64,000 nucleotides of DNA from Chrysomallon squamiferum. Taxonomy: Eukaryota > Mollusca > Gastropoda > Neomphalida > Peltospiridae. The notes beneath the pieces were generated by a model. That model was not told where the DNA came from. It was given only the letters and a program-made list of their open reading frames with translations, and did not search any database. This document shows, one piece after another, positions 49,825 through 60,925 of the stretch. Both the position numbers and the translations under genes were made by a program. Where the stretch lies: assembly GCA_012295275.1 (NCBI GenBank), contig CM022676.1, forward strand, positions 12,413,660 through 12,477,659. Reading direction: 5' to 3'. Positions within the stretch are counted from its first letter, which is position 1; the number at the start of each line of letters is the position of its first letter.

Positions 49825-52800
49825 TAATAATAATAATAACAGTGTTCGTTCTGATTTCTCTAAGATGACTTTTTTAATGTTTTGTAATGTTAAACAGATG
49901 CTCCTGATGTTGAAGTGACAAGTCAGACAACAAGTGAAGGACACAAACTGATTGTCACATGTGAGGCTTTTGGTCGACCAGACTCTTACACATTTCACGG
50001 TTTTCAACAGAGCTGGAGAGATCAGTTTGTGAGAAAGGTGGAAGGTACTAAAGAAGAAAGAAACAAATATGTGTGGACAGTGCAGTCTGCTAGTTACAAA
50101 GATTCTGGTACATATCAGTGTCTGGTAGACAATACAATCACAGACACAAACAACACGTTGATTCAAAGCAACACAACTTTAGTACTTGTCAGTGGTGAGT
50201 TATTTTATTGTATATTTTGTAAATTATGTTAAGAGTTAAAATAGTATTCAAATCAGTGTATCACTTTATTTCTAAACATATATTTTGTATATACGACAAA
50301 AATAACATCACTAAGAATCATTTTCTTTCATTGTAAGCTTTAACATTCTTGATTAGTTTTTTGATAATCAATTACATTTGTGACATAGAGAAAAAGTGAG
50401 CCAGTTGATTTATTTAGGTACAATCCATTTAAATATATGTGGATCCTGTGTGGATTTGTCTTGATAGTGAGCCATGTTTGGTAATAGAAATAATGCAAAG
50501 TATTGTCTAAATCAGGGGTGGCAATTGTTTTTTCCGTGGGACCACATGAGAAACAGAGAATATTGTGGAGGGCCGGGCCAAAAGGCTTAACTCAGTTCTG
50601 CATAATATTAATTGTATTTCTTTATAAACCCAGTAAATAGCATTGTTTTGACAAGCTGGTAAGACTGGTAAGAGTATATGTTATGATTAAACAACAAAAA
50701 AAGTGAGGTTGCCTTAGAAAAAAATGTCATTTATTCAATTATATTTCTCAAAACAATGGTCCCAAAAATTTGAACATTTTTAACATTTGTGACTCATTAT
50801 ATTTCACCTCATAATGCCAACTCAAACTGTAATCCTTAAAGACAGCGATCTGCTCTCTGCAAACTAAACTCATGGCTTTACCTCCGACTTCAGTAAATAG
50901 ATACTTTTTAATTGTAAACCCTGCATTCAGCATCTACCTTTCTCTTTTTTAGCATGAGTGGACATTTTGAGGGCTAAAGTCGTATTGGGACTTGCTTGTG
51001 AAAACGATTCAGTCACATGCACGTCTTGATTTACATATTGTGTCATTTTGTACATGAATAAAAATCCACCTTCAAAATAAAAGTAATGCTGCTTTAGTCC
51101 ATGCATGAGGTGAAATTAGAAAATATGTTTATTTTATAATTCCCAATTAACTTTACATGGGCACATCAGTCAAAATGCCCAGGTCTGGTCTAAATGTTAA
51201 TCAAGACTGGTTACTTTGATTTCAGATTATTCTTTACATATATTAGAAATAACAAGTTAAAAGCAGAAAAAGGTTTTATTTACATCACTTATAAAAAATG
51301 CGAGCTAGCTGATTTAGTTAGCTTCAAACCATTTTAATATACACAGATCCACATAGGAAAACAAATTCCATTGTCTTGATAGCCAGCTATGTTTGGAAAT
51401 AGAAATAACACAAAGTAGTGTCTAAATGTTAACCATGACTGGTTACTATGACTAAATATCCTTCTTTACATACATTAGAAATAACAAATCAAAAATAGAA
51501 AAAAGTTTCATTGAAATTACACACAAATATTGTTGGAATTATGAGGTTGATGATGATGATGATGTTTGCAGGAAAACCAGTGATCACACTGGAGAGCAAG
51601 AGAGATGAAACAATTGGAGAAGAAACAAGCACACAAGTCACGTTGTACAAAACAGTGTTTTCTCAAAGTGTAATTACGTCACACAAGTGGATGAAGAACA
51701 GTGACGTCATTAATGACACCAGAATAAAAACTGAAATGACTAAAACACAAATAACTCTGAGTTTGTTTGAAAATGTTGTTGTTCATGATGACGGCTACAA
51801 CTTTACACTGGACATCAACATGTTTGAAGAGTCAGACACTGGACAGTACACACTTGAAGTGTGTAATAATTTCACTTGTGACATTTTCTCAACTCATCTG
51901 ACAGCAGCAGGTTTGTACTGTTTTTATTTCTGATGATTTTGTTAAAGTTTATTTCATTATGATAGTAATTGGATGACAATGTCTTTAAGTCACCTCACAT
52001 ATTTTATTCTGGATGTTGTGAAATCAAAATTAAAATCTTATGGGAATGTCTAAATCACTTTATCCCATGAGAGAAAGCATGCAGTGCGTCCAGTGCTGTC
52101 TGTATCTGATGAATGGCAGTGTTTCCAGACCAGCATGTATCACAGAAGGGCAGTCCACTGTTTATATCAGATGTCCTTACAATAAACACATCCAGTAAAA
52201 AGAGGTGATTATGTACACAATATCAAAACATATATTAAAGCCAAGAAACAACAACTCACCGTTATATTTATGCCTGAGAACTGTTTAGGCAAAAAGTGTA
52301 AAAATAAAATGTTTAATATGAATTTGTAAACAAGATAATTTTCTTTGATGGAAATTCTGAAAAAGATTGTAAAATATAAAGTCAAATGTTTGTATGTAAT
52401 TTTTTATTTATTTTTATCTTAGGACCTCCTTACGTGCCAAGGTCATTCTCAGCTTTTGGTTCTACAACTGACACTGTATTTCTGAAGTGGACAGCAGATT
52501 TTGCTGGAGGTCCATACACTCAGAGATTTTTAGTGGAATACAGAGACACAGATACAAAGTCTGACTGGAAACAACAGTGGTACAATGAACATGCTGAAAG
52601 AGATGAAGTTGTTTTTATGAACATCACAGGATTAAACTCAGGACATAAATATGTGTTCAGAGTTTTAGCTGAGAATTCAAGATTGCACAGAAACCGCAGT
52701 CCATTTACATCTGAAGTAACCATAGAGACTAAAGGTAACTTTCGTGTTCATTGCGGTTGCATATATATTTTTAAAGAAGAATAATGACAACAATTTTGGT

Positions 52801-53932
52801 TATTGTAAATATTTATCATTTGGAATCGTCACAATGGCAATACATGTTATTGCAATATTATAAACTACTAATTGTTTTAAAATTAAAAAGTCATAATATC
52901 ATATTATAACTTTTTCTTTCCTTCTTTTTTATTCTTTTTAATGAAATTAAAGATTTTTAATTATTAATTGTAAATATGTAAATAGAAAAAATGTTAACAT
53001 ACTTAACTGATTTCATTAGTCTGAATTATTTACTATTATTTTTCTCTTTTCCAATTTGAATTTAAAGTAGCCATAAAACTGGAGAACTTCATGTTAAATC
53101 CAGTTACTATTTTAAGCATGAAATCTGAAATTTTAGGAAAATGCAGTATGAAATAGGCAACATCAAAATTCTGAATATTAAAATGTTGTTGTACACAATA
53201 AATTGTATAGCACATTATAAATGAAAAAAAAAAACACTTACATAAGAAAAAACAAATATGTGTGATTATCACATTAAGAAATAACATTCCATTTAGTACA
53301 ACAAGATGAATAAGAAAATGGTTTATGATTGAAATGTTTACCGTAATTAAGATTCATTGAATTGCTGCAAATGCAGTTTTAAAGATACATATGCACGCAT
53401 ACAGGAACAAGAATAAGATCAAGAATTTGAAAAATTATTAATTGATATGAGCAAAAAAATGAAATAAATAAAAATAGTACCGAAAACAAACACAAACAAC
53501 AAGGATTAATGTTCATTACATCAAACTGGTACATATATAATATGTGACATATTTGTTAATGTATTTTTAAGGACTTTTTTGATAACAGAAGACAAAATTC
53601 CATCTGATTATCGTATTCCTTAAACAGGCAATATTTTGGAAAATATAAGTAGAAATTGTAATTTCTAAATTTCTTTAATACCTCATGTTTATTCATTCAT
53701 ATTTTTTCTAGTTTAACTAAATAAACATAGATATTATATTTATAATGAACCAGTAATTAAAACTATTATTATTATATATTATATCAAATAAAATGGTTTT
53801 TTGTCATTTTTAAATTCAATATGTACACATAATTTAAACGAAAAAGCAATGTATTTCAATATCTAATTATAAATGGGTTCTAACTTATTTTGCAGTATTC
53901 TGTTTCTGCACACAATGTAAAATAATAATAAC

Positions 53933-53963
<31 letters not shown>

Positions 53964-55294
53964 CCCCCCCGCCAAATCTTAAATGATCAAGTTTAATTCA
54001 GTTTAATATCATCTATGTGTCTAAAAATATTTAGCTAGCAGACACAAAATTCTATGTTACCAATATTGATTTGCATGCAGTTGGTGTGAAGACCTCATCA
54101 GAGGTTAGCAGTGGTGCTTGGATTGCTGTTGGCTTTGTGACTGGTCTTGTTGTAACACTTCTAGTTGTGACAATGTGCTTTATTGTTTTGCTGCGTCACG
54201 GTTACCTGAGTCTGTCATCAAAACGAGGTGAATTATAAACTTTGATAATCAACTAGAGGTAGCCTAATATGTGATCTGAATGAGATTCATATGATTTACA
54301 TAATCATAAGTTTTCATGATTCCAAAAAATCAGAAGTAAACGAATCAGGATAAACTGAGCTATAGTGGTCACCTACAGTATAATTTCAAACCTGTTTTTT
54401 TTTCAAGTAAATCACTGAATTCTCTAGCAGTGAATTGAGTAATAGTGTCATTTCTGAAACGTATATTATACTTGTTTATAATTTCTTTTGACAGTATTAT
54501 TATTTAAACCTTGTTTCCAATATAATTATAGTCCATAAATAAATTAATAAACAATTTTCTCTGCAATATTTGTTTTTTTCGTTTTCAGAAAATCAGAAGA
54601 ATCATATCAATGTGTAAGTACATACAACATTTTTTTCACTTAATGCTCAACCGACATATAAACATGCAGCACACTATGTATAAAATCTTATAAAATACTT
54701 GTTTTTCTAATTCACGGGTTCGTCATTACTTGTGAGTATAATAATCTTGTGGGAGAGAAAACTAAAAAAAATATTTTTTATTTTTTATTACAGATATGAA
54801 AATGTATCATTAGAAGCTACAAGCCAGGACGTCAGCAATGGTAACTTTTTAAATCTTTTATGTATGTATTTATGTATGTATGTATGTATGTATATCTATC
54901 TATATATGTGTATGTGTGTGTGTATAAATCTTTATGTGTATATATGTGTATGTGTGTGTGTATCTATGTGTATGTATATATATATCTATATATATCTATA
55001 TTTATAGTATTGAGCTGAGTTCAGTATCTTAATTCAGAACACAGTTGAATTCTGTCAATTATTAAAACACATAAATACCTGAAAATATTTAAATATGTTA
55101 TTTAGTCACTGTGAAAAATACTCTGTATAATATTATATCTAATAACAGAGTGATAAGAAATTACACAGCTGTAATTACTTGTAATTATTAGATCCCGGTA
55201 CTTATTAACCAGTAATTTGTATAATAATAAATGTATATAAAATAAGAAAAAGGAAGGAAACACTAACTCACTGCTTCGTTGATGTATTTATTTT

Positions 55295-55327
<33 letters not shown>

Positions 55328-55541
55328 GTAATAATAGTAATAATAGTAATAATAGTAGTATGGTAGTAATAACGTTAATTTACAAGAAAATTTATATTTT
55401 GATTATGTCTGATTAATTGATACACTTGTTGCAGAACCGATTTCAAACTCTGATAACACAAGAAACACTTATGAAGGCTTGGGATCTCCAGAGTCAGCAC
55501 CATATTCTAAACTAGAACTTTATGAAAATTACAAGAACTGA
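39348..55541 (+). CDS. Gene C: Ig9-FN3 single-pass receptor with tyrosine-motif tail
   Basis: Complete fifteen-exon model. Leader 39348-39402 (alternative 41269-41323), then 41571-41900, 43078-43428, 43769-44032, 46149-46466, 47011-47307, 48691-48975, 49191-49460, 49898-50194, 51572-51910, 52423-52734, 54081-54227, 54589-54613, 54794-54840, 55435-55541. Total 3444 nt, 1147 aa plus stop, frame intact with either leader. Nine Ig-like domains, FN3, transmembrane helix, tail with YENV, YEGL, YSKL and YENY. Type I membrane protein, inferred to be an adhesion/recognition receptor. Extra relative to B are Ig4, Ig5, Ig8 and Ig9. Its introns are rich in tandem duplications and hold an hAT insertion. 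Several intron and exon copies show it arose in the same duplications as gene B. Confidence 0.83.
39725..39765. repeat. (CA)n tract
   Basis: Interrupted CA repeats after the distal leader exon. Confidence 0.85.
40334..40423. repeat. (ATT)/(ATC)n microsatellite
   Basis: ATT triplets, then about 15 ATC triplets, then ATT again. Confidence 0.95.
41195..41323 (+). CDS. Leader cassette 5: proximal, partly degenerate leader exon of gene C
   Basis: Upstream block is weaker (GGTAACCTAGATACTG, GCTCGGAAGAAACAAG) but present. ATG at 41269 gives MALFGYLLVSDLIIRYSLR, 55 nt to GTAAGT. An aspartate breaks the hydrophobic core, so signal-peptide function is doubtful. It lies only 247 bp before Ig1 and keeps the frame, so it may serve as an alternative first exon. 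Confidence 0.5.
41571..41900 (+). CDS. Gene C Ig domain 1
   Basis: Acceptor TTTTCAG, donor GTAAGT, phase 1. One codon longer than gene B Ig1 (extra Ser after NGSS), otherwise nearly identical, including the six cysteines (LFC, LC, SC, NC, GC, RC). Confidence 0.83.
42171..42232. repeat. (ATT)n microsatellite in gene C intron
   Basis: About 20 triplets with a GAT and a CAT interruption; counterpart of 25265-25308. Confidence 0.9.
43078..43428 (+). CDS. Gene C Ig domain 2
   Basis: Acceptor TTTTCAG, donor GTAAGA, phase 1. VEFTCFIQG, VSWYRQD, RVFCAARN. First half almost identical to gene B at the DNA level, second half diverged mainly by amino-acid-changing differences. Confidence 0.85.
43769..44032 (+). 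CDS. Gene C Ig domain 3
   Basis: Acceptor CTTTCAG, donor GTAAGT, phase 1. GTCHCSTSDSGNPAG, SWFKPDG, NYTCKIEN. One codon shorter than gene B Ig3. Confidence 0.83.
46149..46466 (+). CDS. Gene C Ig domain 4 (no gene B equivalent)
   Basis: Acceptor TTTCAG, donor GTAAGT, phase 1. LTLKCTTSSSSPDVTFTWKN and NTIRCQVKN give the Ig core. Absent from gene B, where Ig3 is followed by the homologue of C Ig6. Its 3' end with donor is tandemly repeated just downstream. Confidence 0.82.
47011..47307 (+). CDS. Gene C Ig domain 5 (no gene B equivalent)
   Basis: Acceptor AAACAG, donor GTAAGT, phase 1. LNLSCVVTGGKPF, ATLSCFGGHN, TCQCSAKHK: the usual core Trp is replaced and Cys is more numerous. The exon ends GTGTACT followed by GTAAGT, the seed of the 34-bp minisatellite. 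Confidence 0.8.
47292..48560 (+). repeat. Minisatellite made of an exon end plus 5' splice site (34-bp unit, about 37 copies)
   Basis: Each unit carries TGTGTACTGTAAGTGTTC, that is the last bases of the Ig5 exon and its splice donor, plus about 16 bp of the adjoining intron ending in TTACACTGTTCAC. Copies are about 85-100% alike at first, then become more irregular after about 48250. The first unit is the real exon/intron border. Confidence 0.95.
48691..48975 (+). CDS. Gene C Ig domain 6
   Basis: Acceptor TTGATAG (weak tract), donor GTGAGT, phase 1. RNLTCSVRERGNPPADFVWY and LTFRCEAQN. Homologous to gene B Ig4. Confidence 0.82.
49191..49460 (+). CDS. Gene C Ig domain 7
   Basis: Acceptor ACTACAG, donor GTAAGT, phase 1. 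KIDCTADSNPPNPTITWTSD and HGTYTCKAT. Homologous to gene B Ig5. The exon end is echoed twice in the following intron. Confidence 0.83.
49787..49839. repeat. (AAT)n microsatellite
   Basis: About 17 AAT triplets with one slip, shortly before the Ig8 exon. Confidence 0.95.
49898..50194 (+). CDS. Gene C Ig domain 8 (no gene B equivalent)
   Basis: Acceptor AAACAG, donor GTGAGT, phase 1. LIVTCEAFGRPDSYTF, QQSWRD and DSGTYQCLVDN. The second half of this exon with its donor recurs at 56886-56990. Confidence 0.83.
50513..51187 (-). mobile_element. hAT-family non-autonomous transposon with BED-finger relic
   Basis: Begins CAGGGGTGGCAATTG and ends TGCCCAGGTCTG, imperfect short inverted repeats of hAT type. 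Flanked by a perfect 8-bp duplication GTCTAAAT (50505-50512 and 51188-51195). On the minus strand at 50748-50933 is YLFTEVGGKAMSLVCREQIA followed by VFKDYSLSWHYEVKYN, matching the BED-type N-terminal zinc finger of hAT transposases related to GTF2IRD2/ZBED proteins, with the first Cys and last His lost. The catalytic domain is missing. It sits in the intron between Ig8 and Ig9 of gene C. Confidence 0.87.
51572..51910 (+). CDS. Gene C Ig-like domain 9 (atypical, no gene B equivalent)
   Basis: Acceptor TTTGCAG, donor GTTTGT, phase 1. SHKWMKNSD supplies the core Trp and DTGQYTLEVCNN the DxGxY motif, but the canonical Cys pair is absent; two other Cys (EVC, FTC) sit near the C-terminus. Could be an I-set-like fold without the core disulfide. 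Confidence 0.72.
52423..52734 (+). CDS. Gene C fibronectin type III domain
   Basis: Acceptor TATCTTAG, donor GTAACT, phase 1. PPYVPRSFSAFGS, VFLKWTADF, RFLVEYRD, ITGLNSGHKYVFRVLAENS are textbook FN3 strands. Confidence 0.88.
52735..54080. other. Gene C intron before the transmembrane exon
   Basis: AT-rich, (AAT)n at 53921-53961, no further exon recognised. Confidence 0.5.
54081..54227 (+). CDS. Gene C transmembrane exon
   Basis: Acceptor ATGCAG, donor GTGAAT, phase 1. Hydrophobic run AWIAVGFVTGLVVTLLVVTM then CFIVLL, followed by RHGYLSLSSKR. Uncharged helix, unlike gene B. Confidence 0.85.
54589..54613 (+). CDS. Gene C tail microexon (25 nt)
   Basis: Acceptor TTTTCAG, donor GTAAGT, leaves two bases. 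Reads NQKNHIN. Confidence 0.68.
54794..54840 (+). CDS. Gene C tail exon with YENV
   Basis: Acceptor TTACAG, donor GTAACT. Completes VYENVSLEATSQDVSN: a YxN and YxxV motif in one. Confidence 0.72.
54855..55008. repeat. (GTAT)/(GT)/(AT) compound tract
   Basis: Directly after the YENV exon's donor; imperfect tetra- and dinucleotides. Confidence 0.9.
55296..55362. repeat. (AAT)/(AGT)n microsatellite
   Basis: About 22 triplets, just upstream of the last exon. Confidence 0.9.
55435..55541 (+). CDS. Gene C last coding exon
   Basis: Acceptor GTTGCAG, phase 1, stop TGA. Contains NTYEGL, APYSKL and ELYENY; three phosphotyrosine-type sites within about 20 residues. Confidence 0.75.
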
Positions 55542-56269
55542 AGTATTATTTATAAATATAGTACTAATCATGCCTATAATTCAAAAAGAGTGGATGGACT
55601 GAGAAAGTTCAACATTGCCATCACGTAATGAACTTATTACCAAAAGTTTGCAAACATGGAATGTAATTCTAATAGAATTTTTATTGGGGAAAATGTGTGA
55701 AAGCCAAAACCTCCAAAATATTACATATTAAAGCATATTGAAACTACAAATAGCTTTAAAAGTCACGTGAACAAAAAGTATGACGAGAATACATGTTGTA
55801 AATCTGTTAACTTACAGTGCAGACAGCAGACACATTGAAAGTCAAACTTACTGACCAGATTAAATGGAAATTTACCAGTTTTATTAAAATTTTATTTATT
55901 TCTAATGTCCGCAGTCTAATCAGTGAGACGGAAACTATCGTGCAGAATGTGTTTGTTGTTGTTAATGTACACACAGTTAACGCGGTCAGAGGCAACTAAC
56001 AATTACAGACGTAGATAGATCCTTATATATATATATATAATTTAATGCTTCTGTATGCATTATTAATTATTAGATTATTTACACTTTAGTGATTTAGTTA
56101 AACATTTTATCGTTTGTCACCAGATTTTGTTAAACATATGTACAATAATGAAATTGTTTGCCATCAATTTCTTTTTCGCATAATTATTCATCACACAATA
56201 TGACTGATTATGGGCAAGAACAATACTGTACTTATTTTGAACAAATGGCTTAAATACACATTCCGTTAT

Positions 56270-56401
56270 AATAAAATTGAGAAGTATATTAAAATAGTTT
56301 ACTTATGAATGATTACTAGGACAGATGATCTGAATAATGAATTTAGTTTGTTCCATTTTGTGTGTATGTGCGTGAGAAAACCCTTCACATGATCTAATAA
56401 A
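56270..56401 (+). terminator. Probable poly(A) signals of gene C
   Basis: AATAAA at 56270-56275 and 56396-56401, about 730-860 bp after the stop. The preceding 700 bp would be 3'UTR. Confidence 0.35.
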
Positions 56402-56885
56402 GTTAATTCCGGTTTTTCACAGTACTGAAAGCTACAGATAGTAGCAATTTAAATCAGTTTTAAATATCTAAAAATACCATTTAGAAAAGAAGATATGACA
56501 CTTTTAGGATAAAACTATGCAGAAAACGTAAACTGAGAAAACTTGATAATGGAACATAACATAAAATAATCCATTAACTAAGGCCTCTAAAGTCTTTTCA
56601 CCTGGTAAAATCTTCATATTTATTGCTGCAAACAGTGAGTAATCTTCAGTGGCAGACAATTATACCATCTAACATCAAACAAAACAAACATCTCTTGGGT
56701 ATTTAACTGTTTCATTCTTATCTAGGGAACAATATTAAGTGACGAATTTTGATACAGTTACAAATGTTAGTAGTTTCTGTGACACTGCAAACGATTGATA
56801 AGCTTGCTGGTTTTGAACAATGCGCAACAACATTGTAAACAATGTGTTTATGCGCTACAGTGATATGCAACATGTCCAAAAAACG

Positions 56886-56990
56886 CTAGTTACAAAGATT
56901 CTGGTACATATCAGTGTCTGGCAGACAATATAATCAAAGACACAAACAACATGTTGATTCAAAGCAACAAAACTTTAGTAGTTCTCAATG
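56886..56990 (+). pseudogene. Orphan half Ig exon, copy of gene C Ig8 3' half
   Basis: Reads SYKDSGTYQCLADNIIKDTN and onward in step with gene C Ig8, and is followed by the same GTGAGT donor. No acceptor or first half is present. It is a fragment of a lost or neighbouring paralogue. Confidence 0.8.
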
Positions 56991-59689
56991 GTGAGTGACT
57001 TATTGAAAATTTGTATTTTTAGTATTTATGTCAACTTAACTGTAAAATCTCATTTCATGCTTTTGTTTGACAAAGTTATCATTGAACATCATTGCTTCAT
57101 TACCAGGGGTCGTTTTGTTTTAACTAGCGTCTATCATGACTTCAGCATACACTAAGTAATTATAAACTGAAGTGAGTGGTAAATCTCTAGAATTATCTTT
57201 ATTCCATTCGTGCAATACTCTTGATAATGTCGAACTCTCAATTATAGTGTGTACCATTATTGTTGAATTAGAAGAGCAAAATCCCATATCACTTCTGTGA
57301 TTCTTCATTAAAAATGTGTCCCTTCCATCATCGATGAAAGTATGGTGCAGAGACTTCTATCCTCATACACTGGTTGCAAAACAGTTCCGAGAAGACTTCT
57401 CCATTTTTCAAAATATTGTTGTGTTTTACATATCATTTTGAAAGAAAATTAAATGCAGAATTAATCTTTACAAACATCTCAGTTCTGAGTTTTACCCATG
57501 TGTGTGCATTAGCGAGAGCTGCTCACATTTGTTCTCCTTGTAAACTCTTTTTTTTCCATGTAATTTTTTTTCTTCTGTGATATCTAGTGTGTTTTTTAAG
57601 TTGTTATTGAAAATTACTAAGAACTAATAGTGTATATTTAGATAATATGTACTGAGTTAAAAAAAAGAGAGAAAAAAGTGTGTGAATAATGCAATGTTCT
57701 CATGTTGGCTTTTATACCAAAATATCAGCGAATGTCAAATAATTATCAAAGTGTAATCTATGCGATTCAAACTGTGGAAAATTAGGTGTTTCCCCGGTAT
57801 GTGTCCAACCAATCAGCCTCTCTATGCTTGTCATAGTAACTAGGAAGTTCATATCTCTTTGTTTGCCTCATAAGGTGACCTGAATTTTTGTTTTATAATG
57901 TTTTTTGTTTTCCCACTTATCTCTCTCTCTGACCCCCCCCACCCGGCCTCTTTCTATTTCTTTTTGAAGCATACCTCTTCATTTAATCATGCCTTGTCAT
58001 CTTTGTTTTAAAAAATAATTATTTTGTCAAGTGGTGCATTGTTTACAATATTGTTCCCATTTTACAAAACAAACAAAAAAAAATTAAAAATTAAAATACT
58101 TGCCATACTGAATAGTAGATAGTAATCCCATCTCAACATGATTTGTTGTGAGACAATATGACAAAAATAAAATTATGTTTCTTAACTCTTGACTTATTTT
58201 GTATTTATATTTATTATTGTTGTTTTCTTTTTAAAGTCGTGACATACTATTAATTTAACAGTTAAGTTTATTTTGCTAATAGCCTTTACCTAAGATATCA
58301 GACTAGTAAGTTTTACGAGGCACCAAACGTTCGACAGAAACAATATTTCATTCTCTCAGTTCATGAGAAACAGAAGTTTGATGTTGTGAAAATATGACAG
58401 GCCACATAGACGATATATACTATCAAGCCACCGTTATTTTCTTATATATATTTTTCTGTGAGTCATAATGTTGGACTGAATAACCAATTTTCAATTGTAG
58501 TCAATGGCCCAAGGGTGGTTTATTAAAGGATGCCGTATGTTCATCCTGTCTGGGAAAAGACAATAGTGAAATCTGCGTTGTTTTTAATCAAATAAAATAT
58601 TTTAGTCGTCACCACATTTCCTCTGTCAGTCTGAAACTTAACAGCACAAGATGACTGACAGAAACTGGTAAAATAAAACATTTCTTCTTTTTAACATGTG
58701 AACTGTCGTCTGCTGCGTTATCAGCCAAGACTACAAAACTTGTGTTACTGCTATTACTAATACCAAAAATTGATTTGGTATTGATTTGTGTGGGCTTAGT
58801 GATATAAATATATATTTATGTCATATGCAACAATTCTGTGAAGTCATATAGTTTGAATAGAGAGATGTGCTATTTTAAAACGTGACCAACAAAATTAGTC
58901 ACGGTATTATTATTAATGGATTATATTCTACACTCTGTTGACAAGTTTTTATTCGTACTGAATTGCGTTATTTGAAGTAATTGTTATACAAAATACAGCA
59001 GTAAGTAATACTGCATTCTGGAGGTAGTCTCTTACTTTTCACTATACTATTTAACTATATAACGTGCAGCAGTCAGTGCTTGAAGCTTTTCTGTCTAATA
59101 TTTTCAAAAGCCTTCAATTTGCAATTATACTCATGTCACACTAAACTCATGGGAACATACTTTAATAGTGGTGGGTAACACAGCTGGGGGGAGTTGCTGT
59201 ATGTTCCATATAATCTCCACTAGCTTCCTGACATAATTTCCAGTTATAATTTTATTTCAGTAATTACTTTTGTTAACGTTTTGTATGCACAATTATGTAT
59301 GCATAGGGTTTTTCAATCTTTTAAAATAATATGAATTAATACATCTACTTATCTATCTATACATAAATACTTATAAAGCACACATGCAAACACTCATACA
59401 TATACACATATGCATTTAAGCATACATATACAAACACACACATATACGTACAGAAGCATATTTGCATAGATCTATGTATGTGAATAACACACAGACACAA
59501 CCAGCACCATGTCATACACAAACATACAAACACACAGACATATATAGAATTGCCGTTGATAGTGACTTGCACAAGGAAACTTACTGTATTGTCGTTCCTG
59601 GTTATACAATTACCAATAGTGTTACAATGAATATGACAAAGCAATGTTTTATTTTTAGTTCAGTTTCTACTTCTTTATAAAAAAATATT

Positions 59690-59801
<112 letters not shown>

Positions 59802-60827
59802 CACACAATTAACTGGTCTTTAAAACAGTAAACTAAACAACTGTACTGATGATATCTGCTTCTTTCCTTTGACAGAAACAATCTTCGTGAAATCAATAAC
59901 GTGTCCTTTAAGTTGAATGCTGTAATCAATATATACACTTAGCCTGAACTTTATCATATGCCATTATTACTTCTGGTTACCTGGAAAATTCAAACATTCA
60001 TGAAAAATGTAACACTTTTTTCTTTTCTTAACACACATACACACACACACATCATACACACTCACACATACCTTTTTAATAAGAACAGAAAAATATATCA
60101 TTAATAAATTTTATTATGAAAATAAGTTTCCATGTGTAAGTATTGTAGCAGTCATTTAACTAATAACCAAATCACAGGTATAATAGGACTATAAAGATGT
60201 AATATGGCACATATTTTAATCACAGAGACAGTGGAATCGGGAAATGAAGCAAATTTTTACTTTAAAGTTCACGTTTGCTTTTATGTATTCATAAAATACA
60301 TTAATAAATTCTGAAATTAAAATATTGTACTACCTATATAAAAAAATGCGAATTTTTGTAAATACATCAGCATTATGTATAGTAAATACCATTACATAAT
60401 ATATGTGTTTCCATGGTCTCTGTTAGAATATTATATATATAATTTATTCTAAAAAATTTAAATAAATACTGTGATTGTAAAAATGGATATGGATAAAACA
60501 ATAATAAGAAAAGAACAACTAATCAGATATAAAATGTGTCTCTTTTATACTTATATAAAACAGAACAATATTAAATGCAATTACAGATTTTAGATTATGA
60601 ATTTAAAACATTTAAAAAGTAGATAATGTTTATACAAAAAGTAAATAAAATAAATAAAATTGATATTATTTACCAGTATTAATGAATTCAGTGTAAATAC
60701 GTAATTTAAAAAAAAAAAAAAAGCTTATAAAATAGCCAAAGTTAGAAATGTAAATTAATGCACATATACTCTTCAGATCCAGTAAAAAAATTGAAAATAT
60801 AATTTACATAAATTATTATAATATGCA

Positions 60828-60901
<74 letters not shown>

Positions 60902-60925
60902 TAATAATAATAATAATAATAATAA
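60828..60925. repeat. (AAT)n microsatellite, about 32 units
   Basis: AAT triplets with one AAC. Confidence 0.97.
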
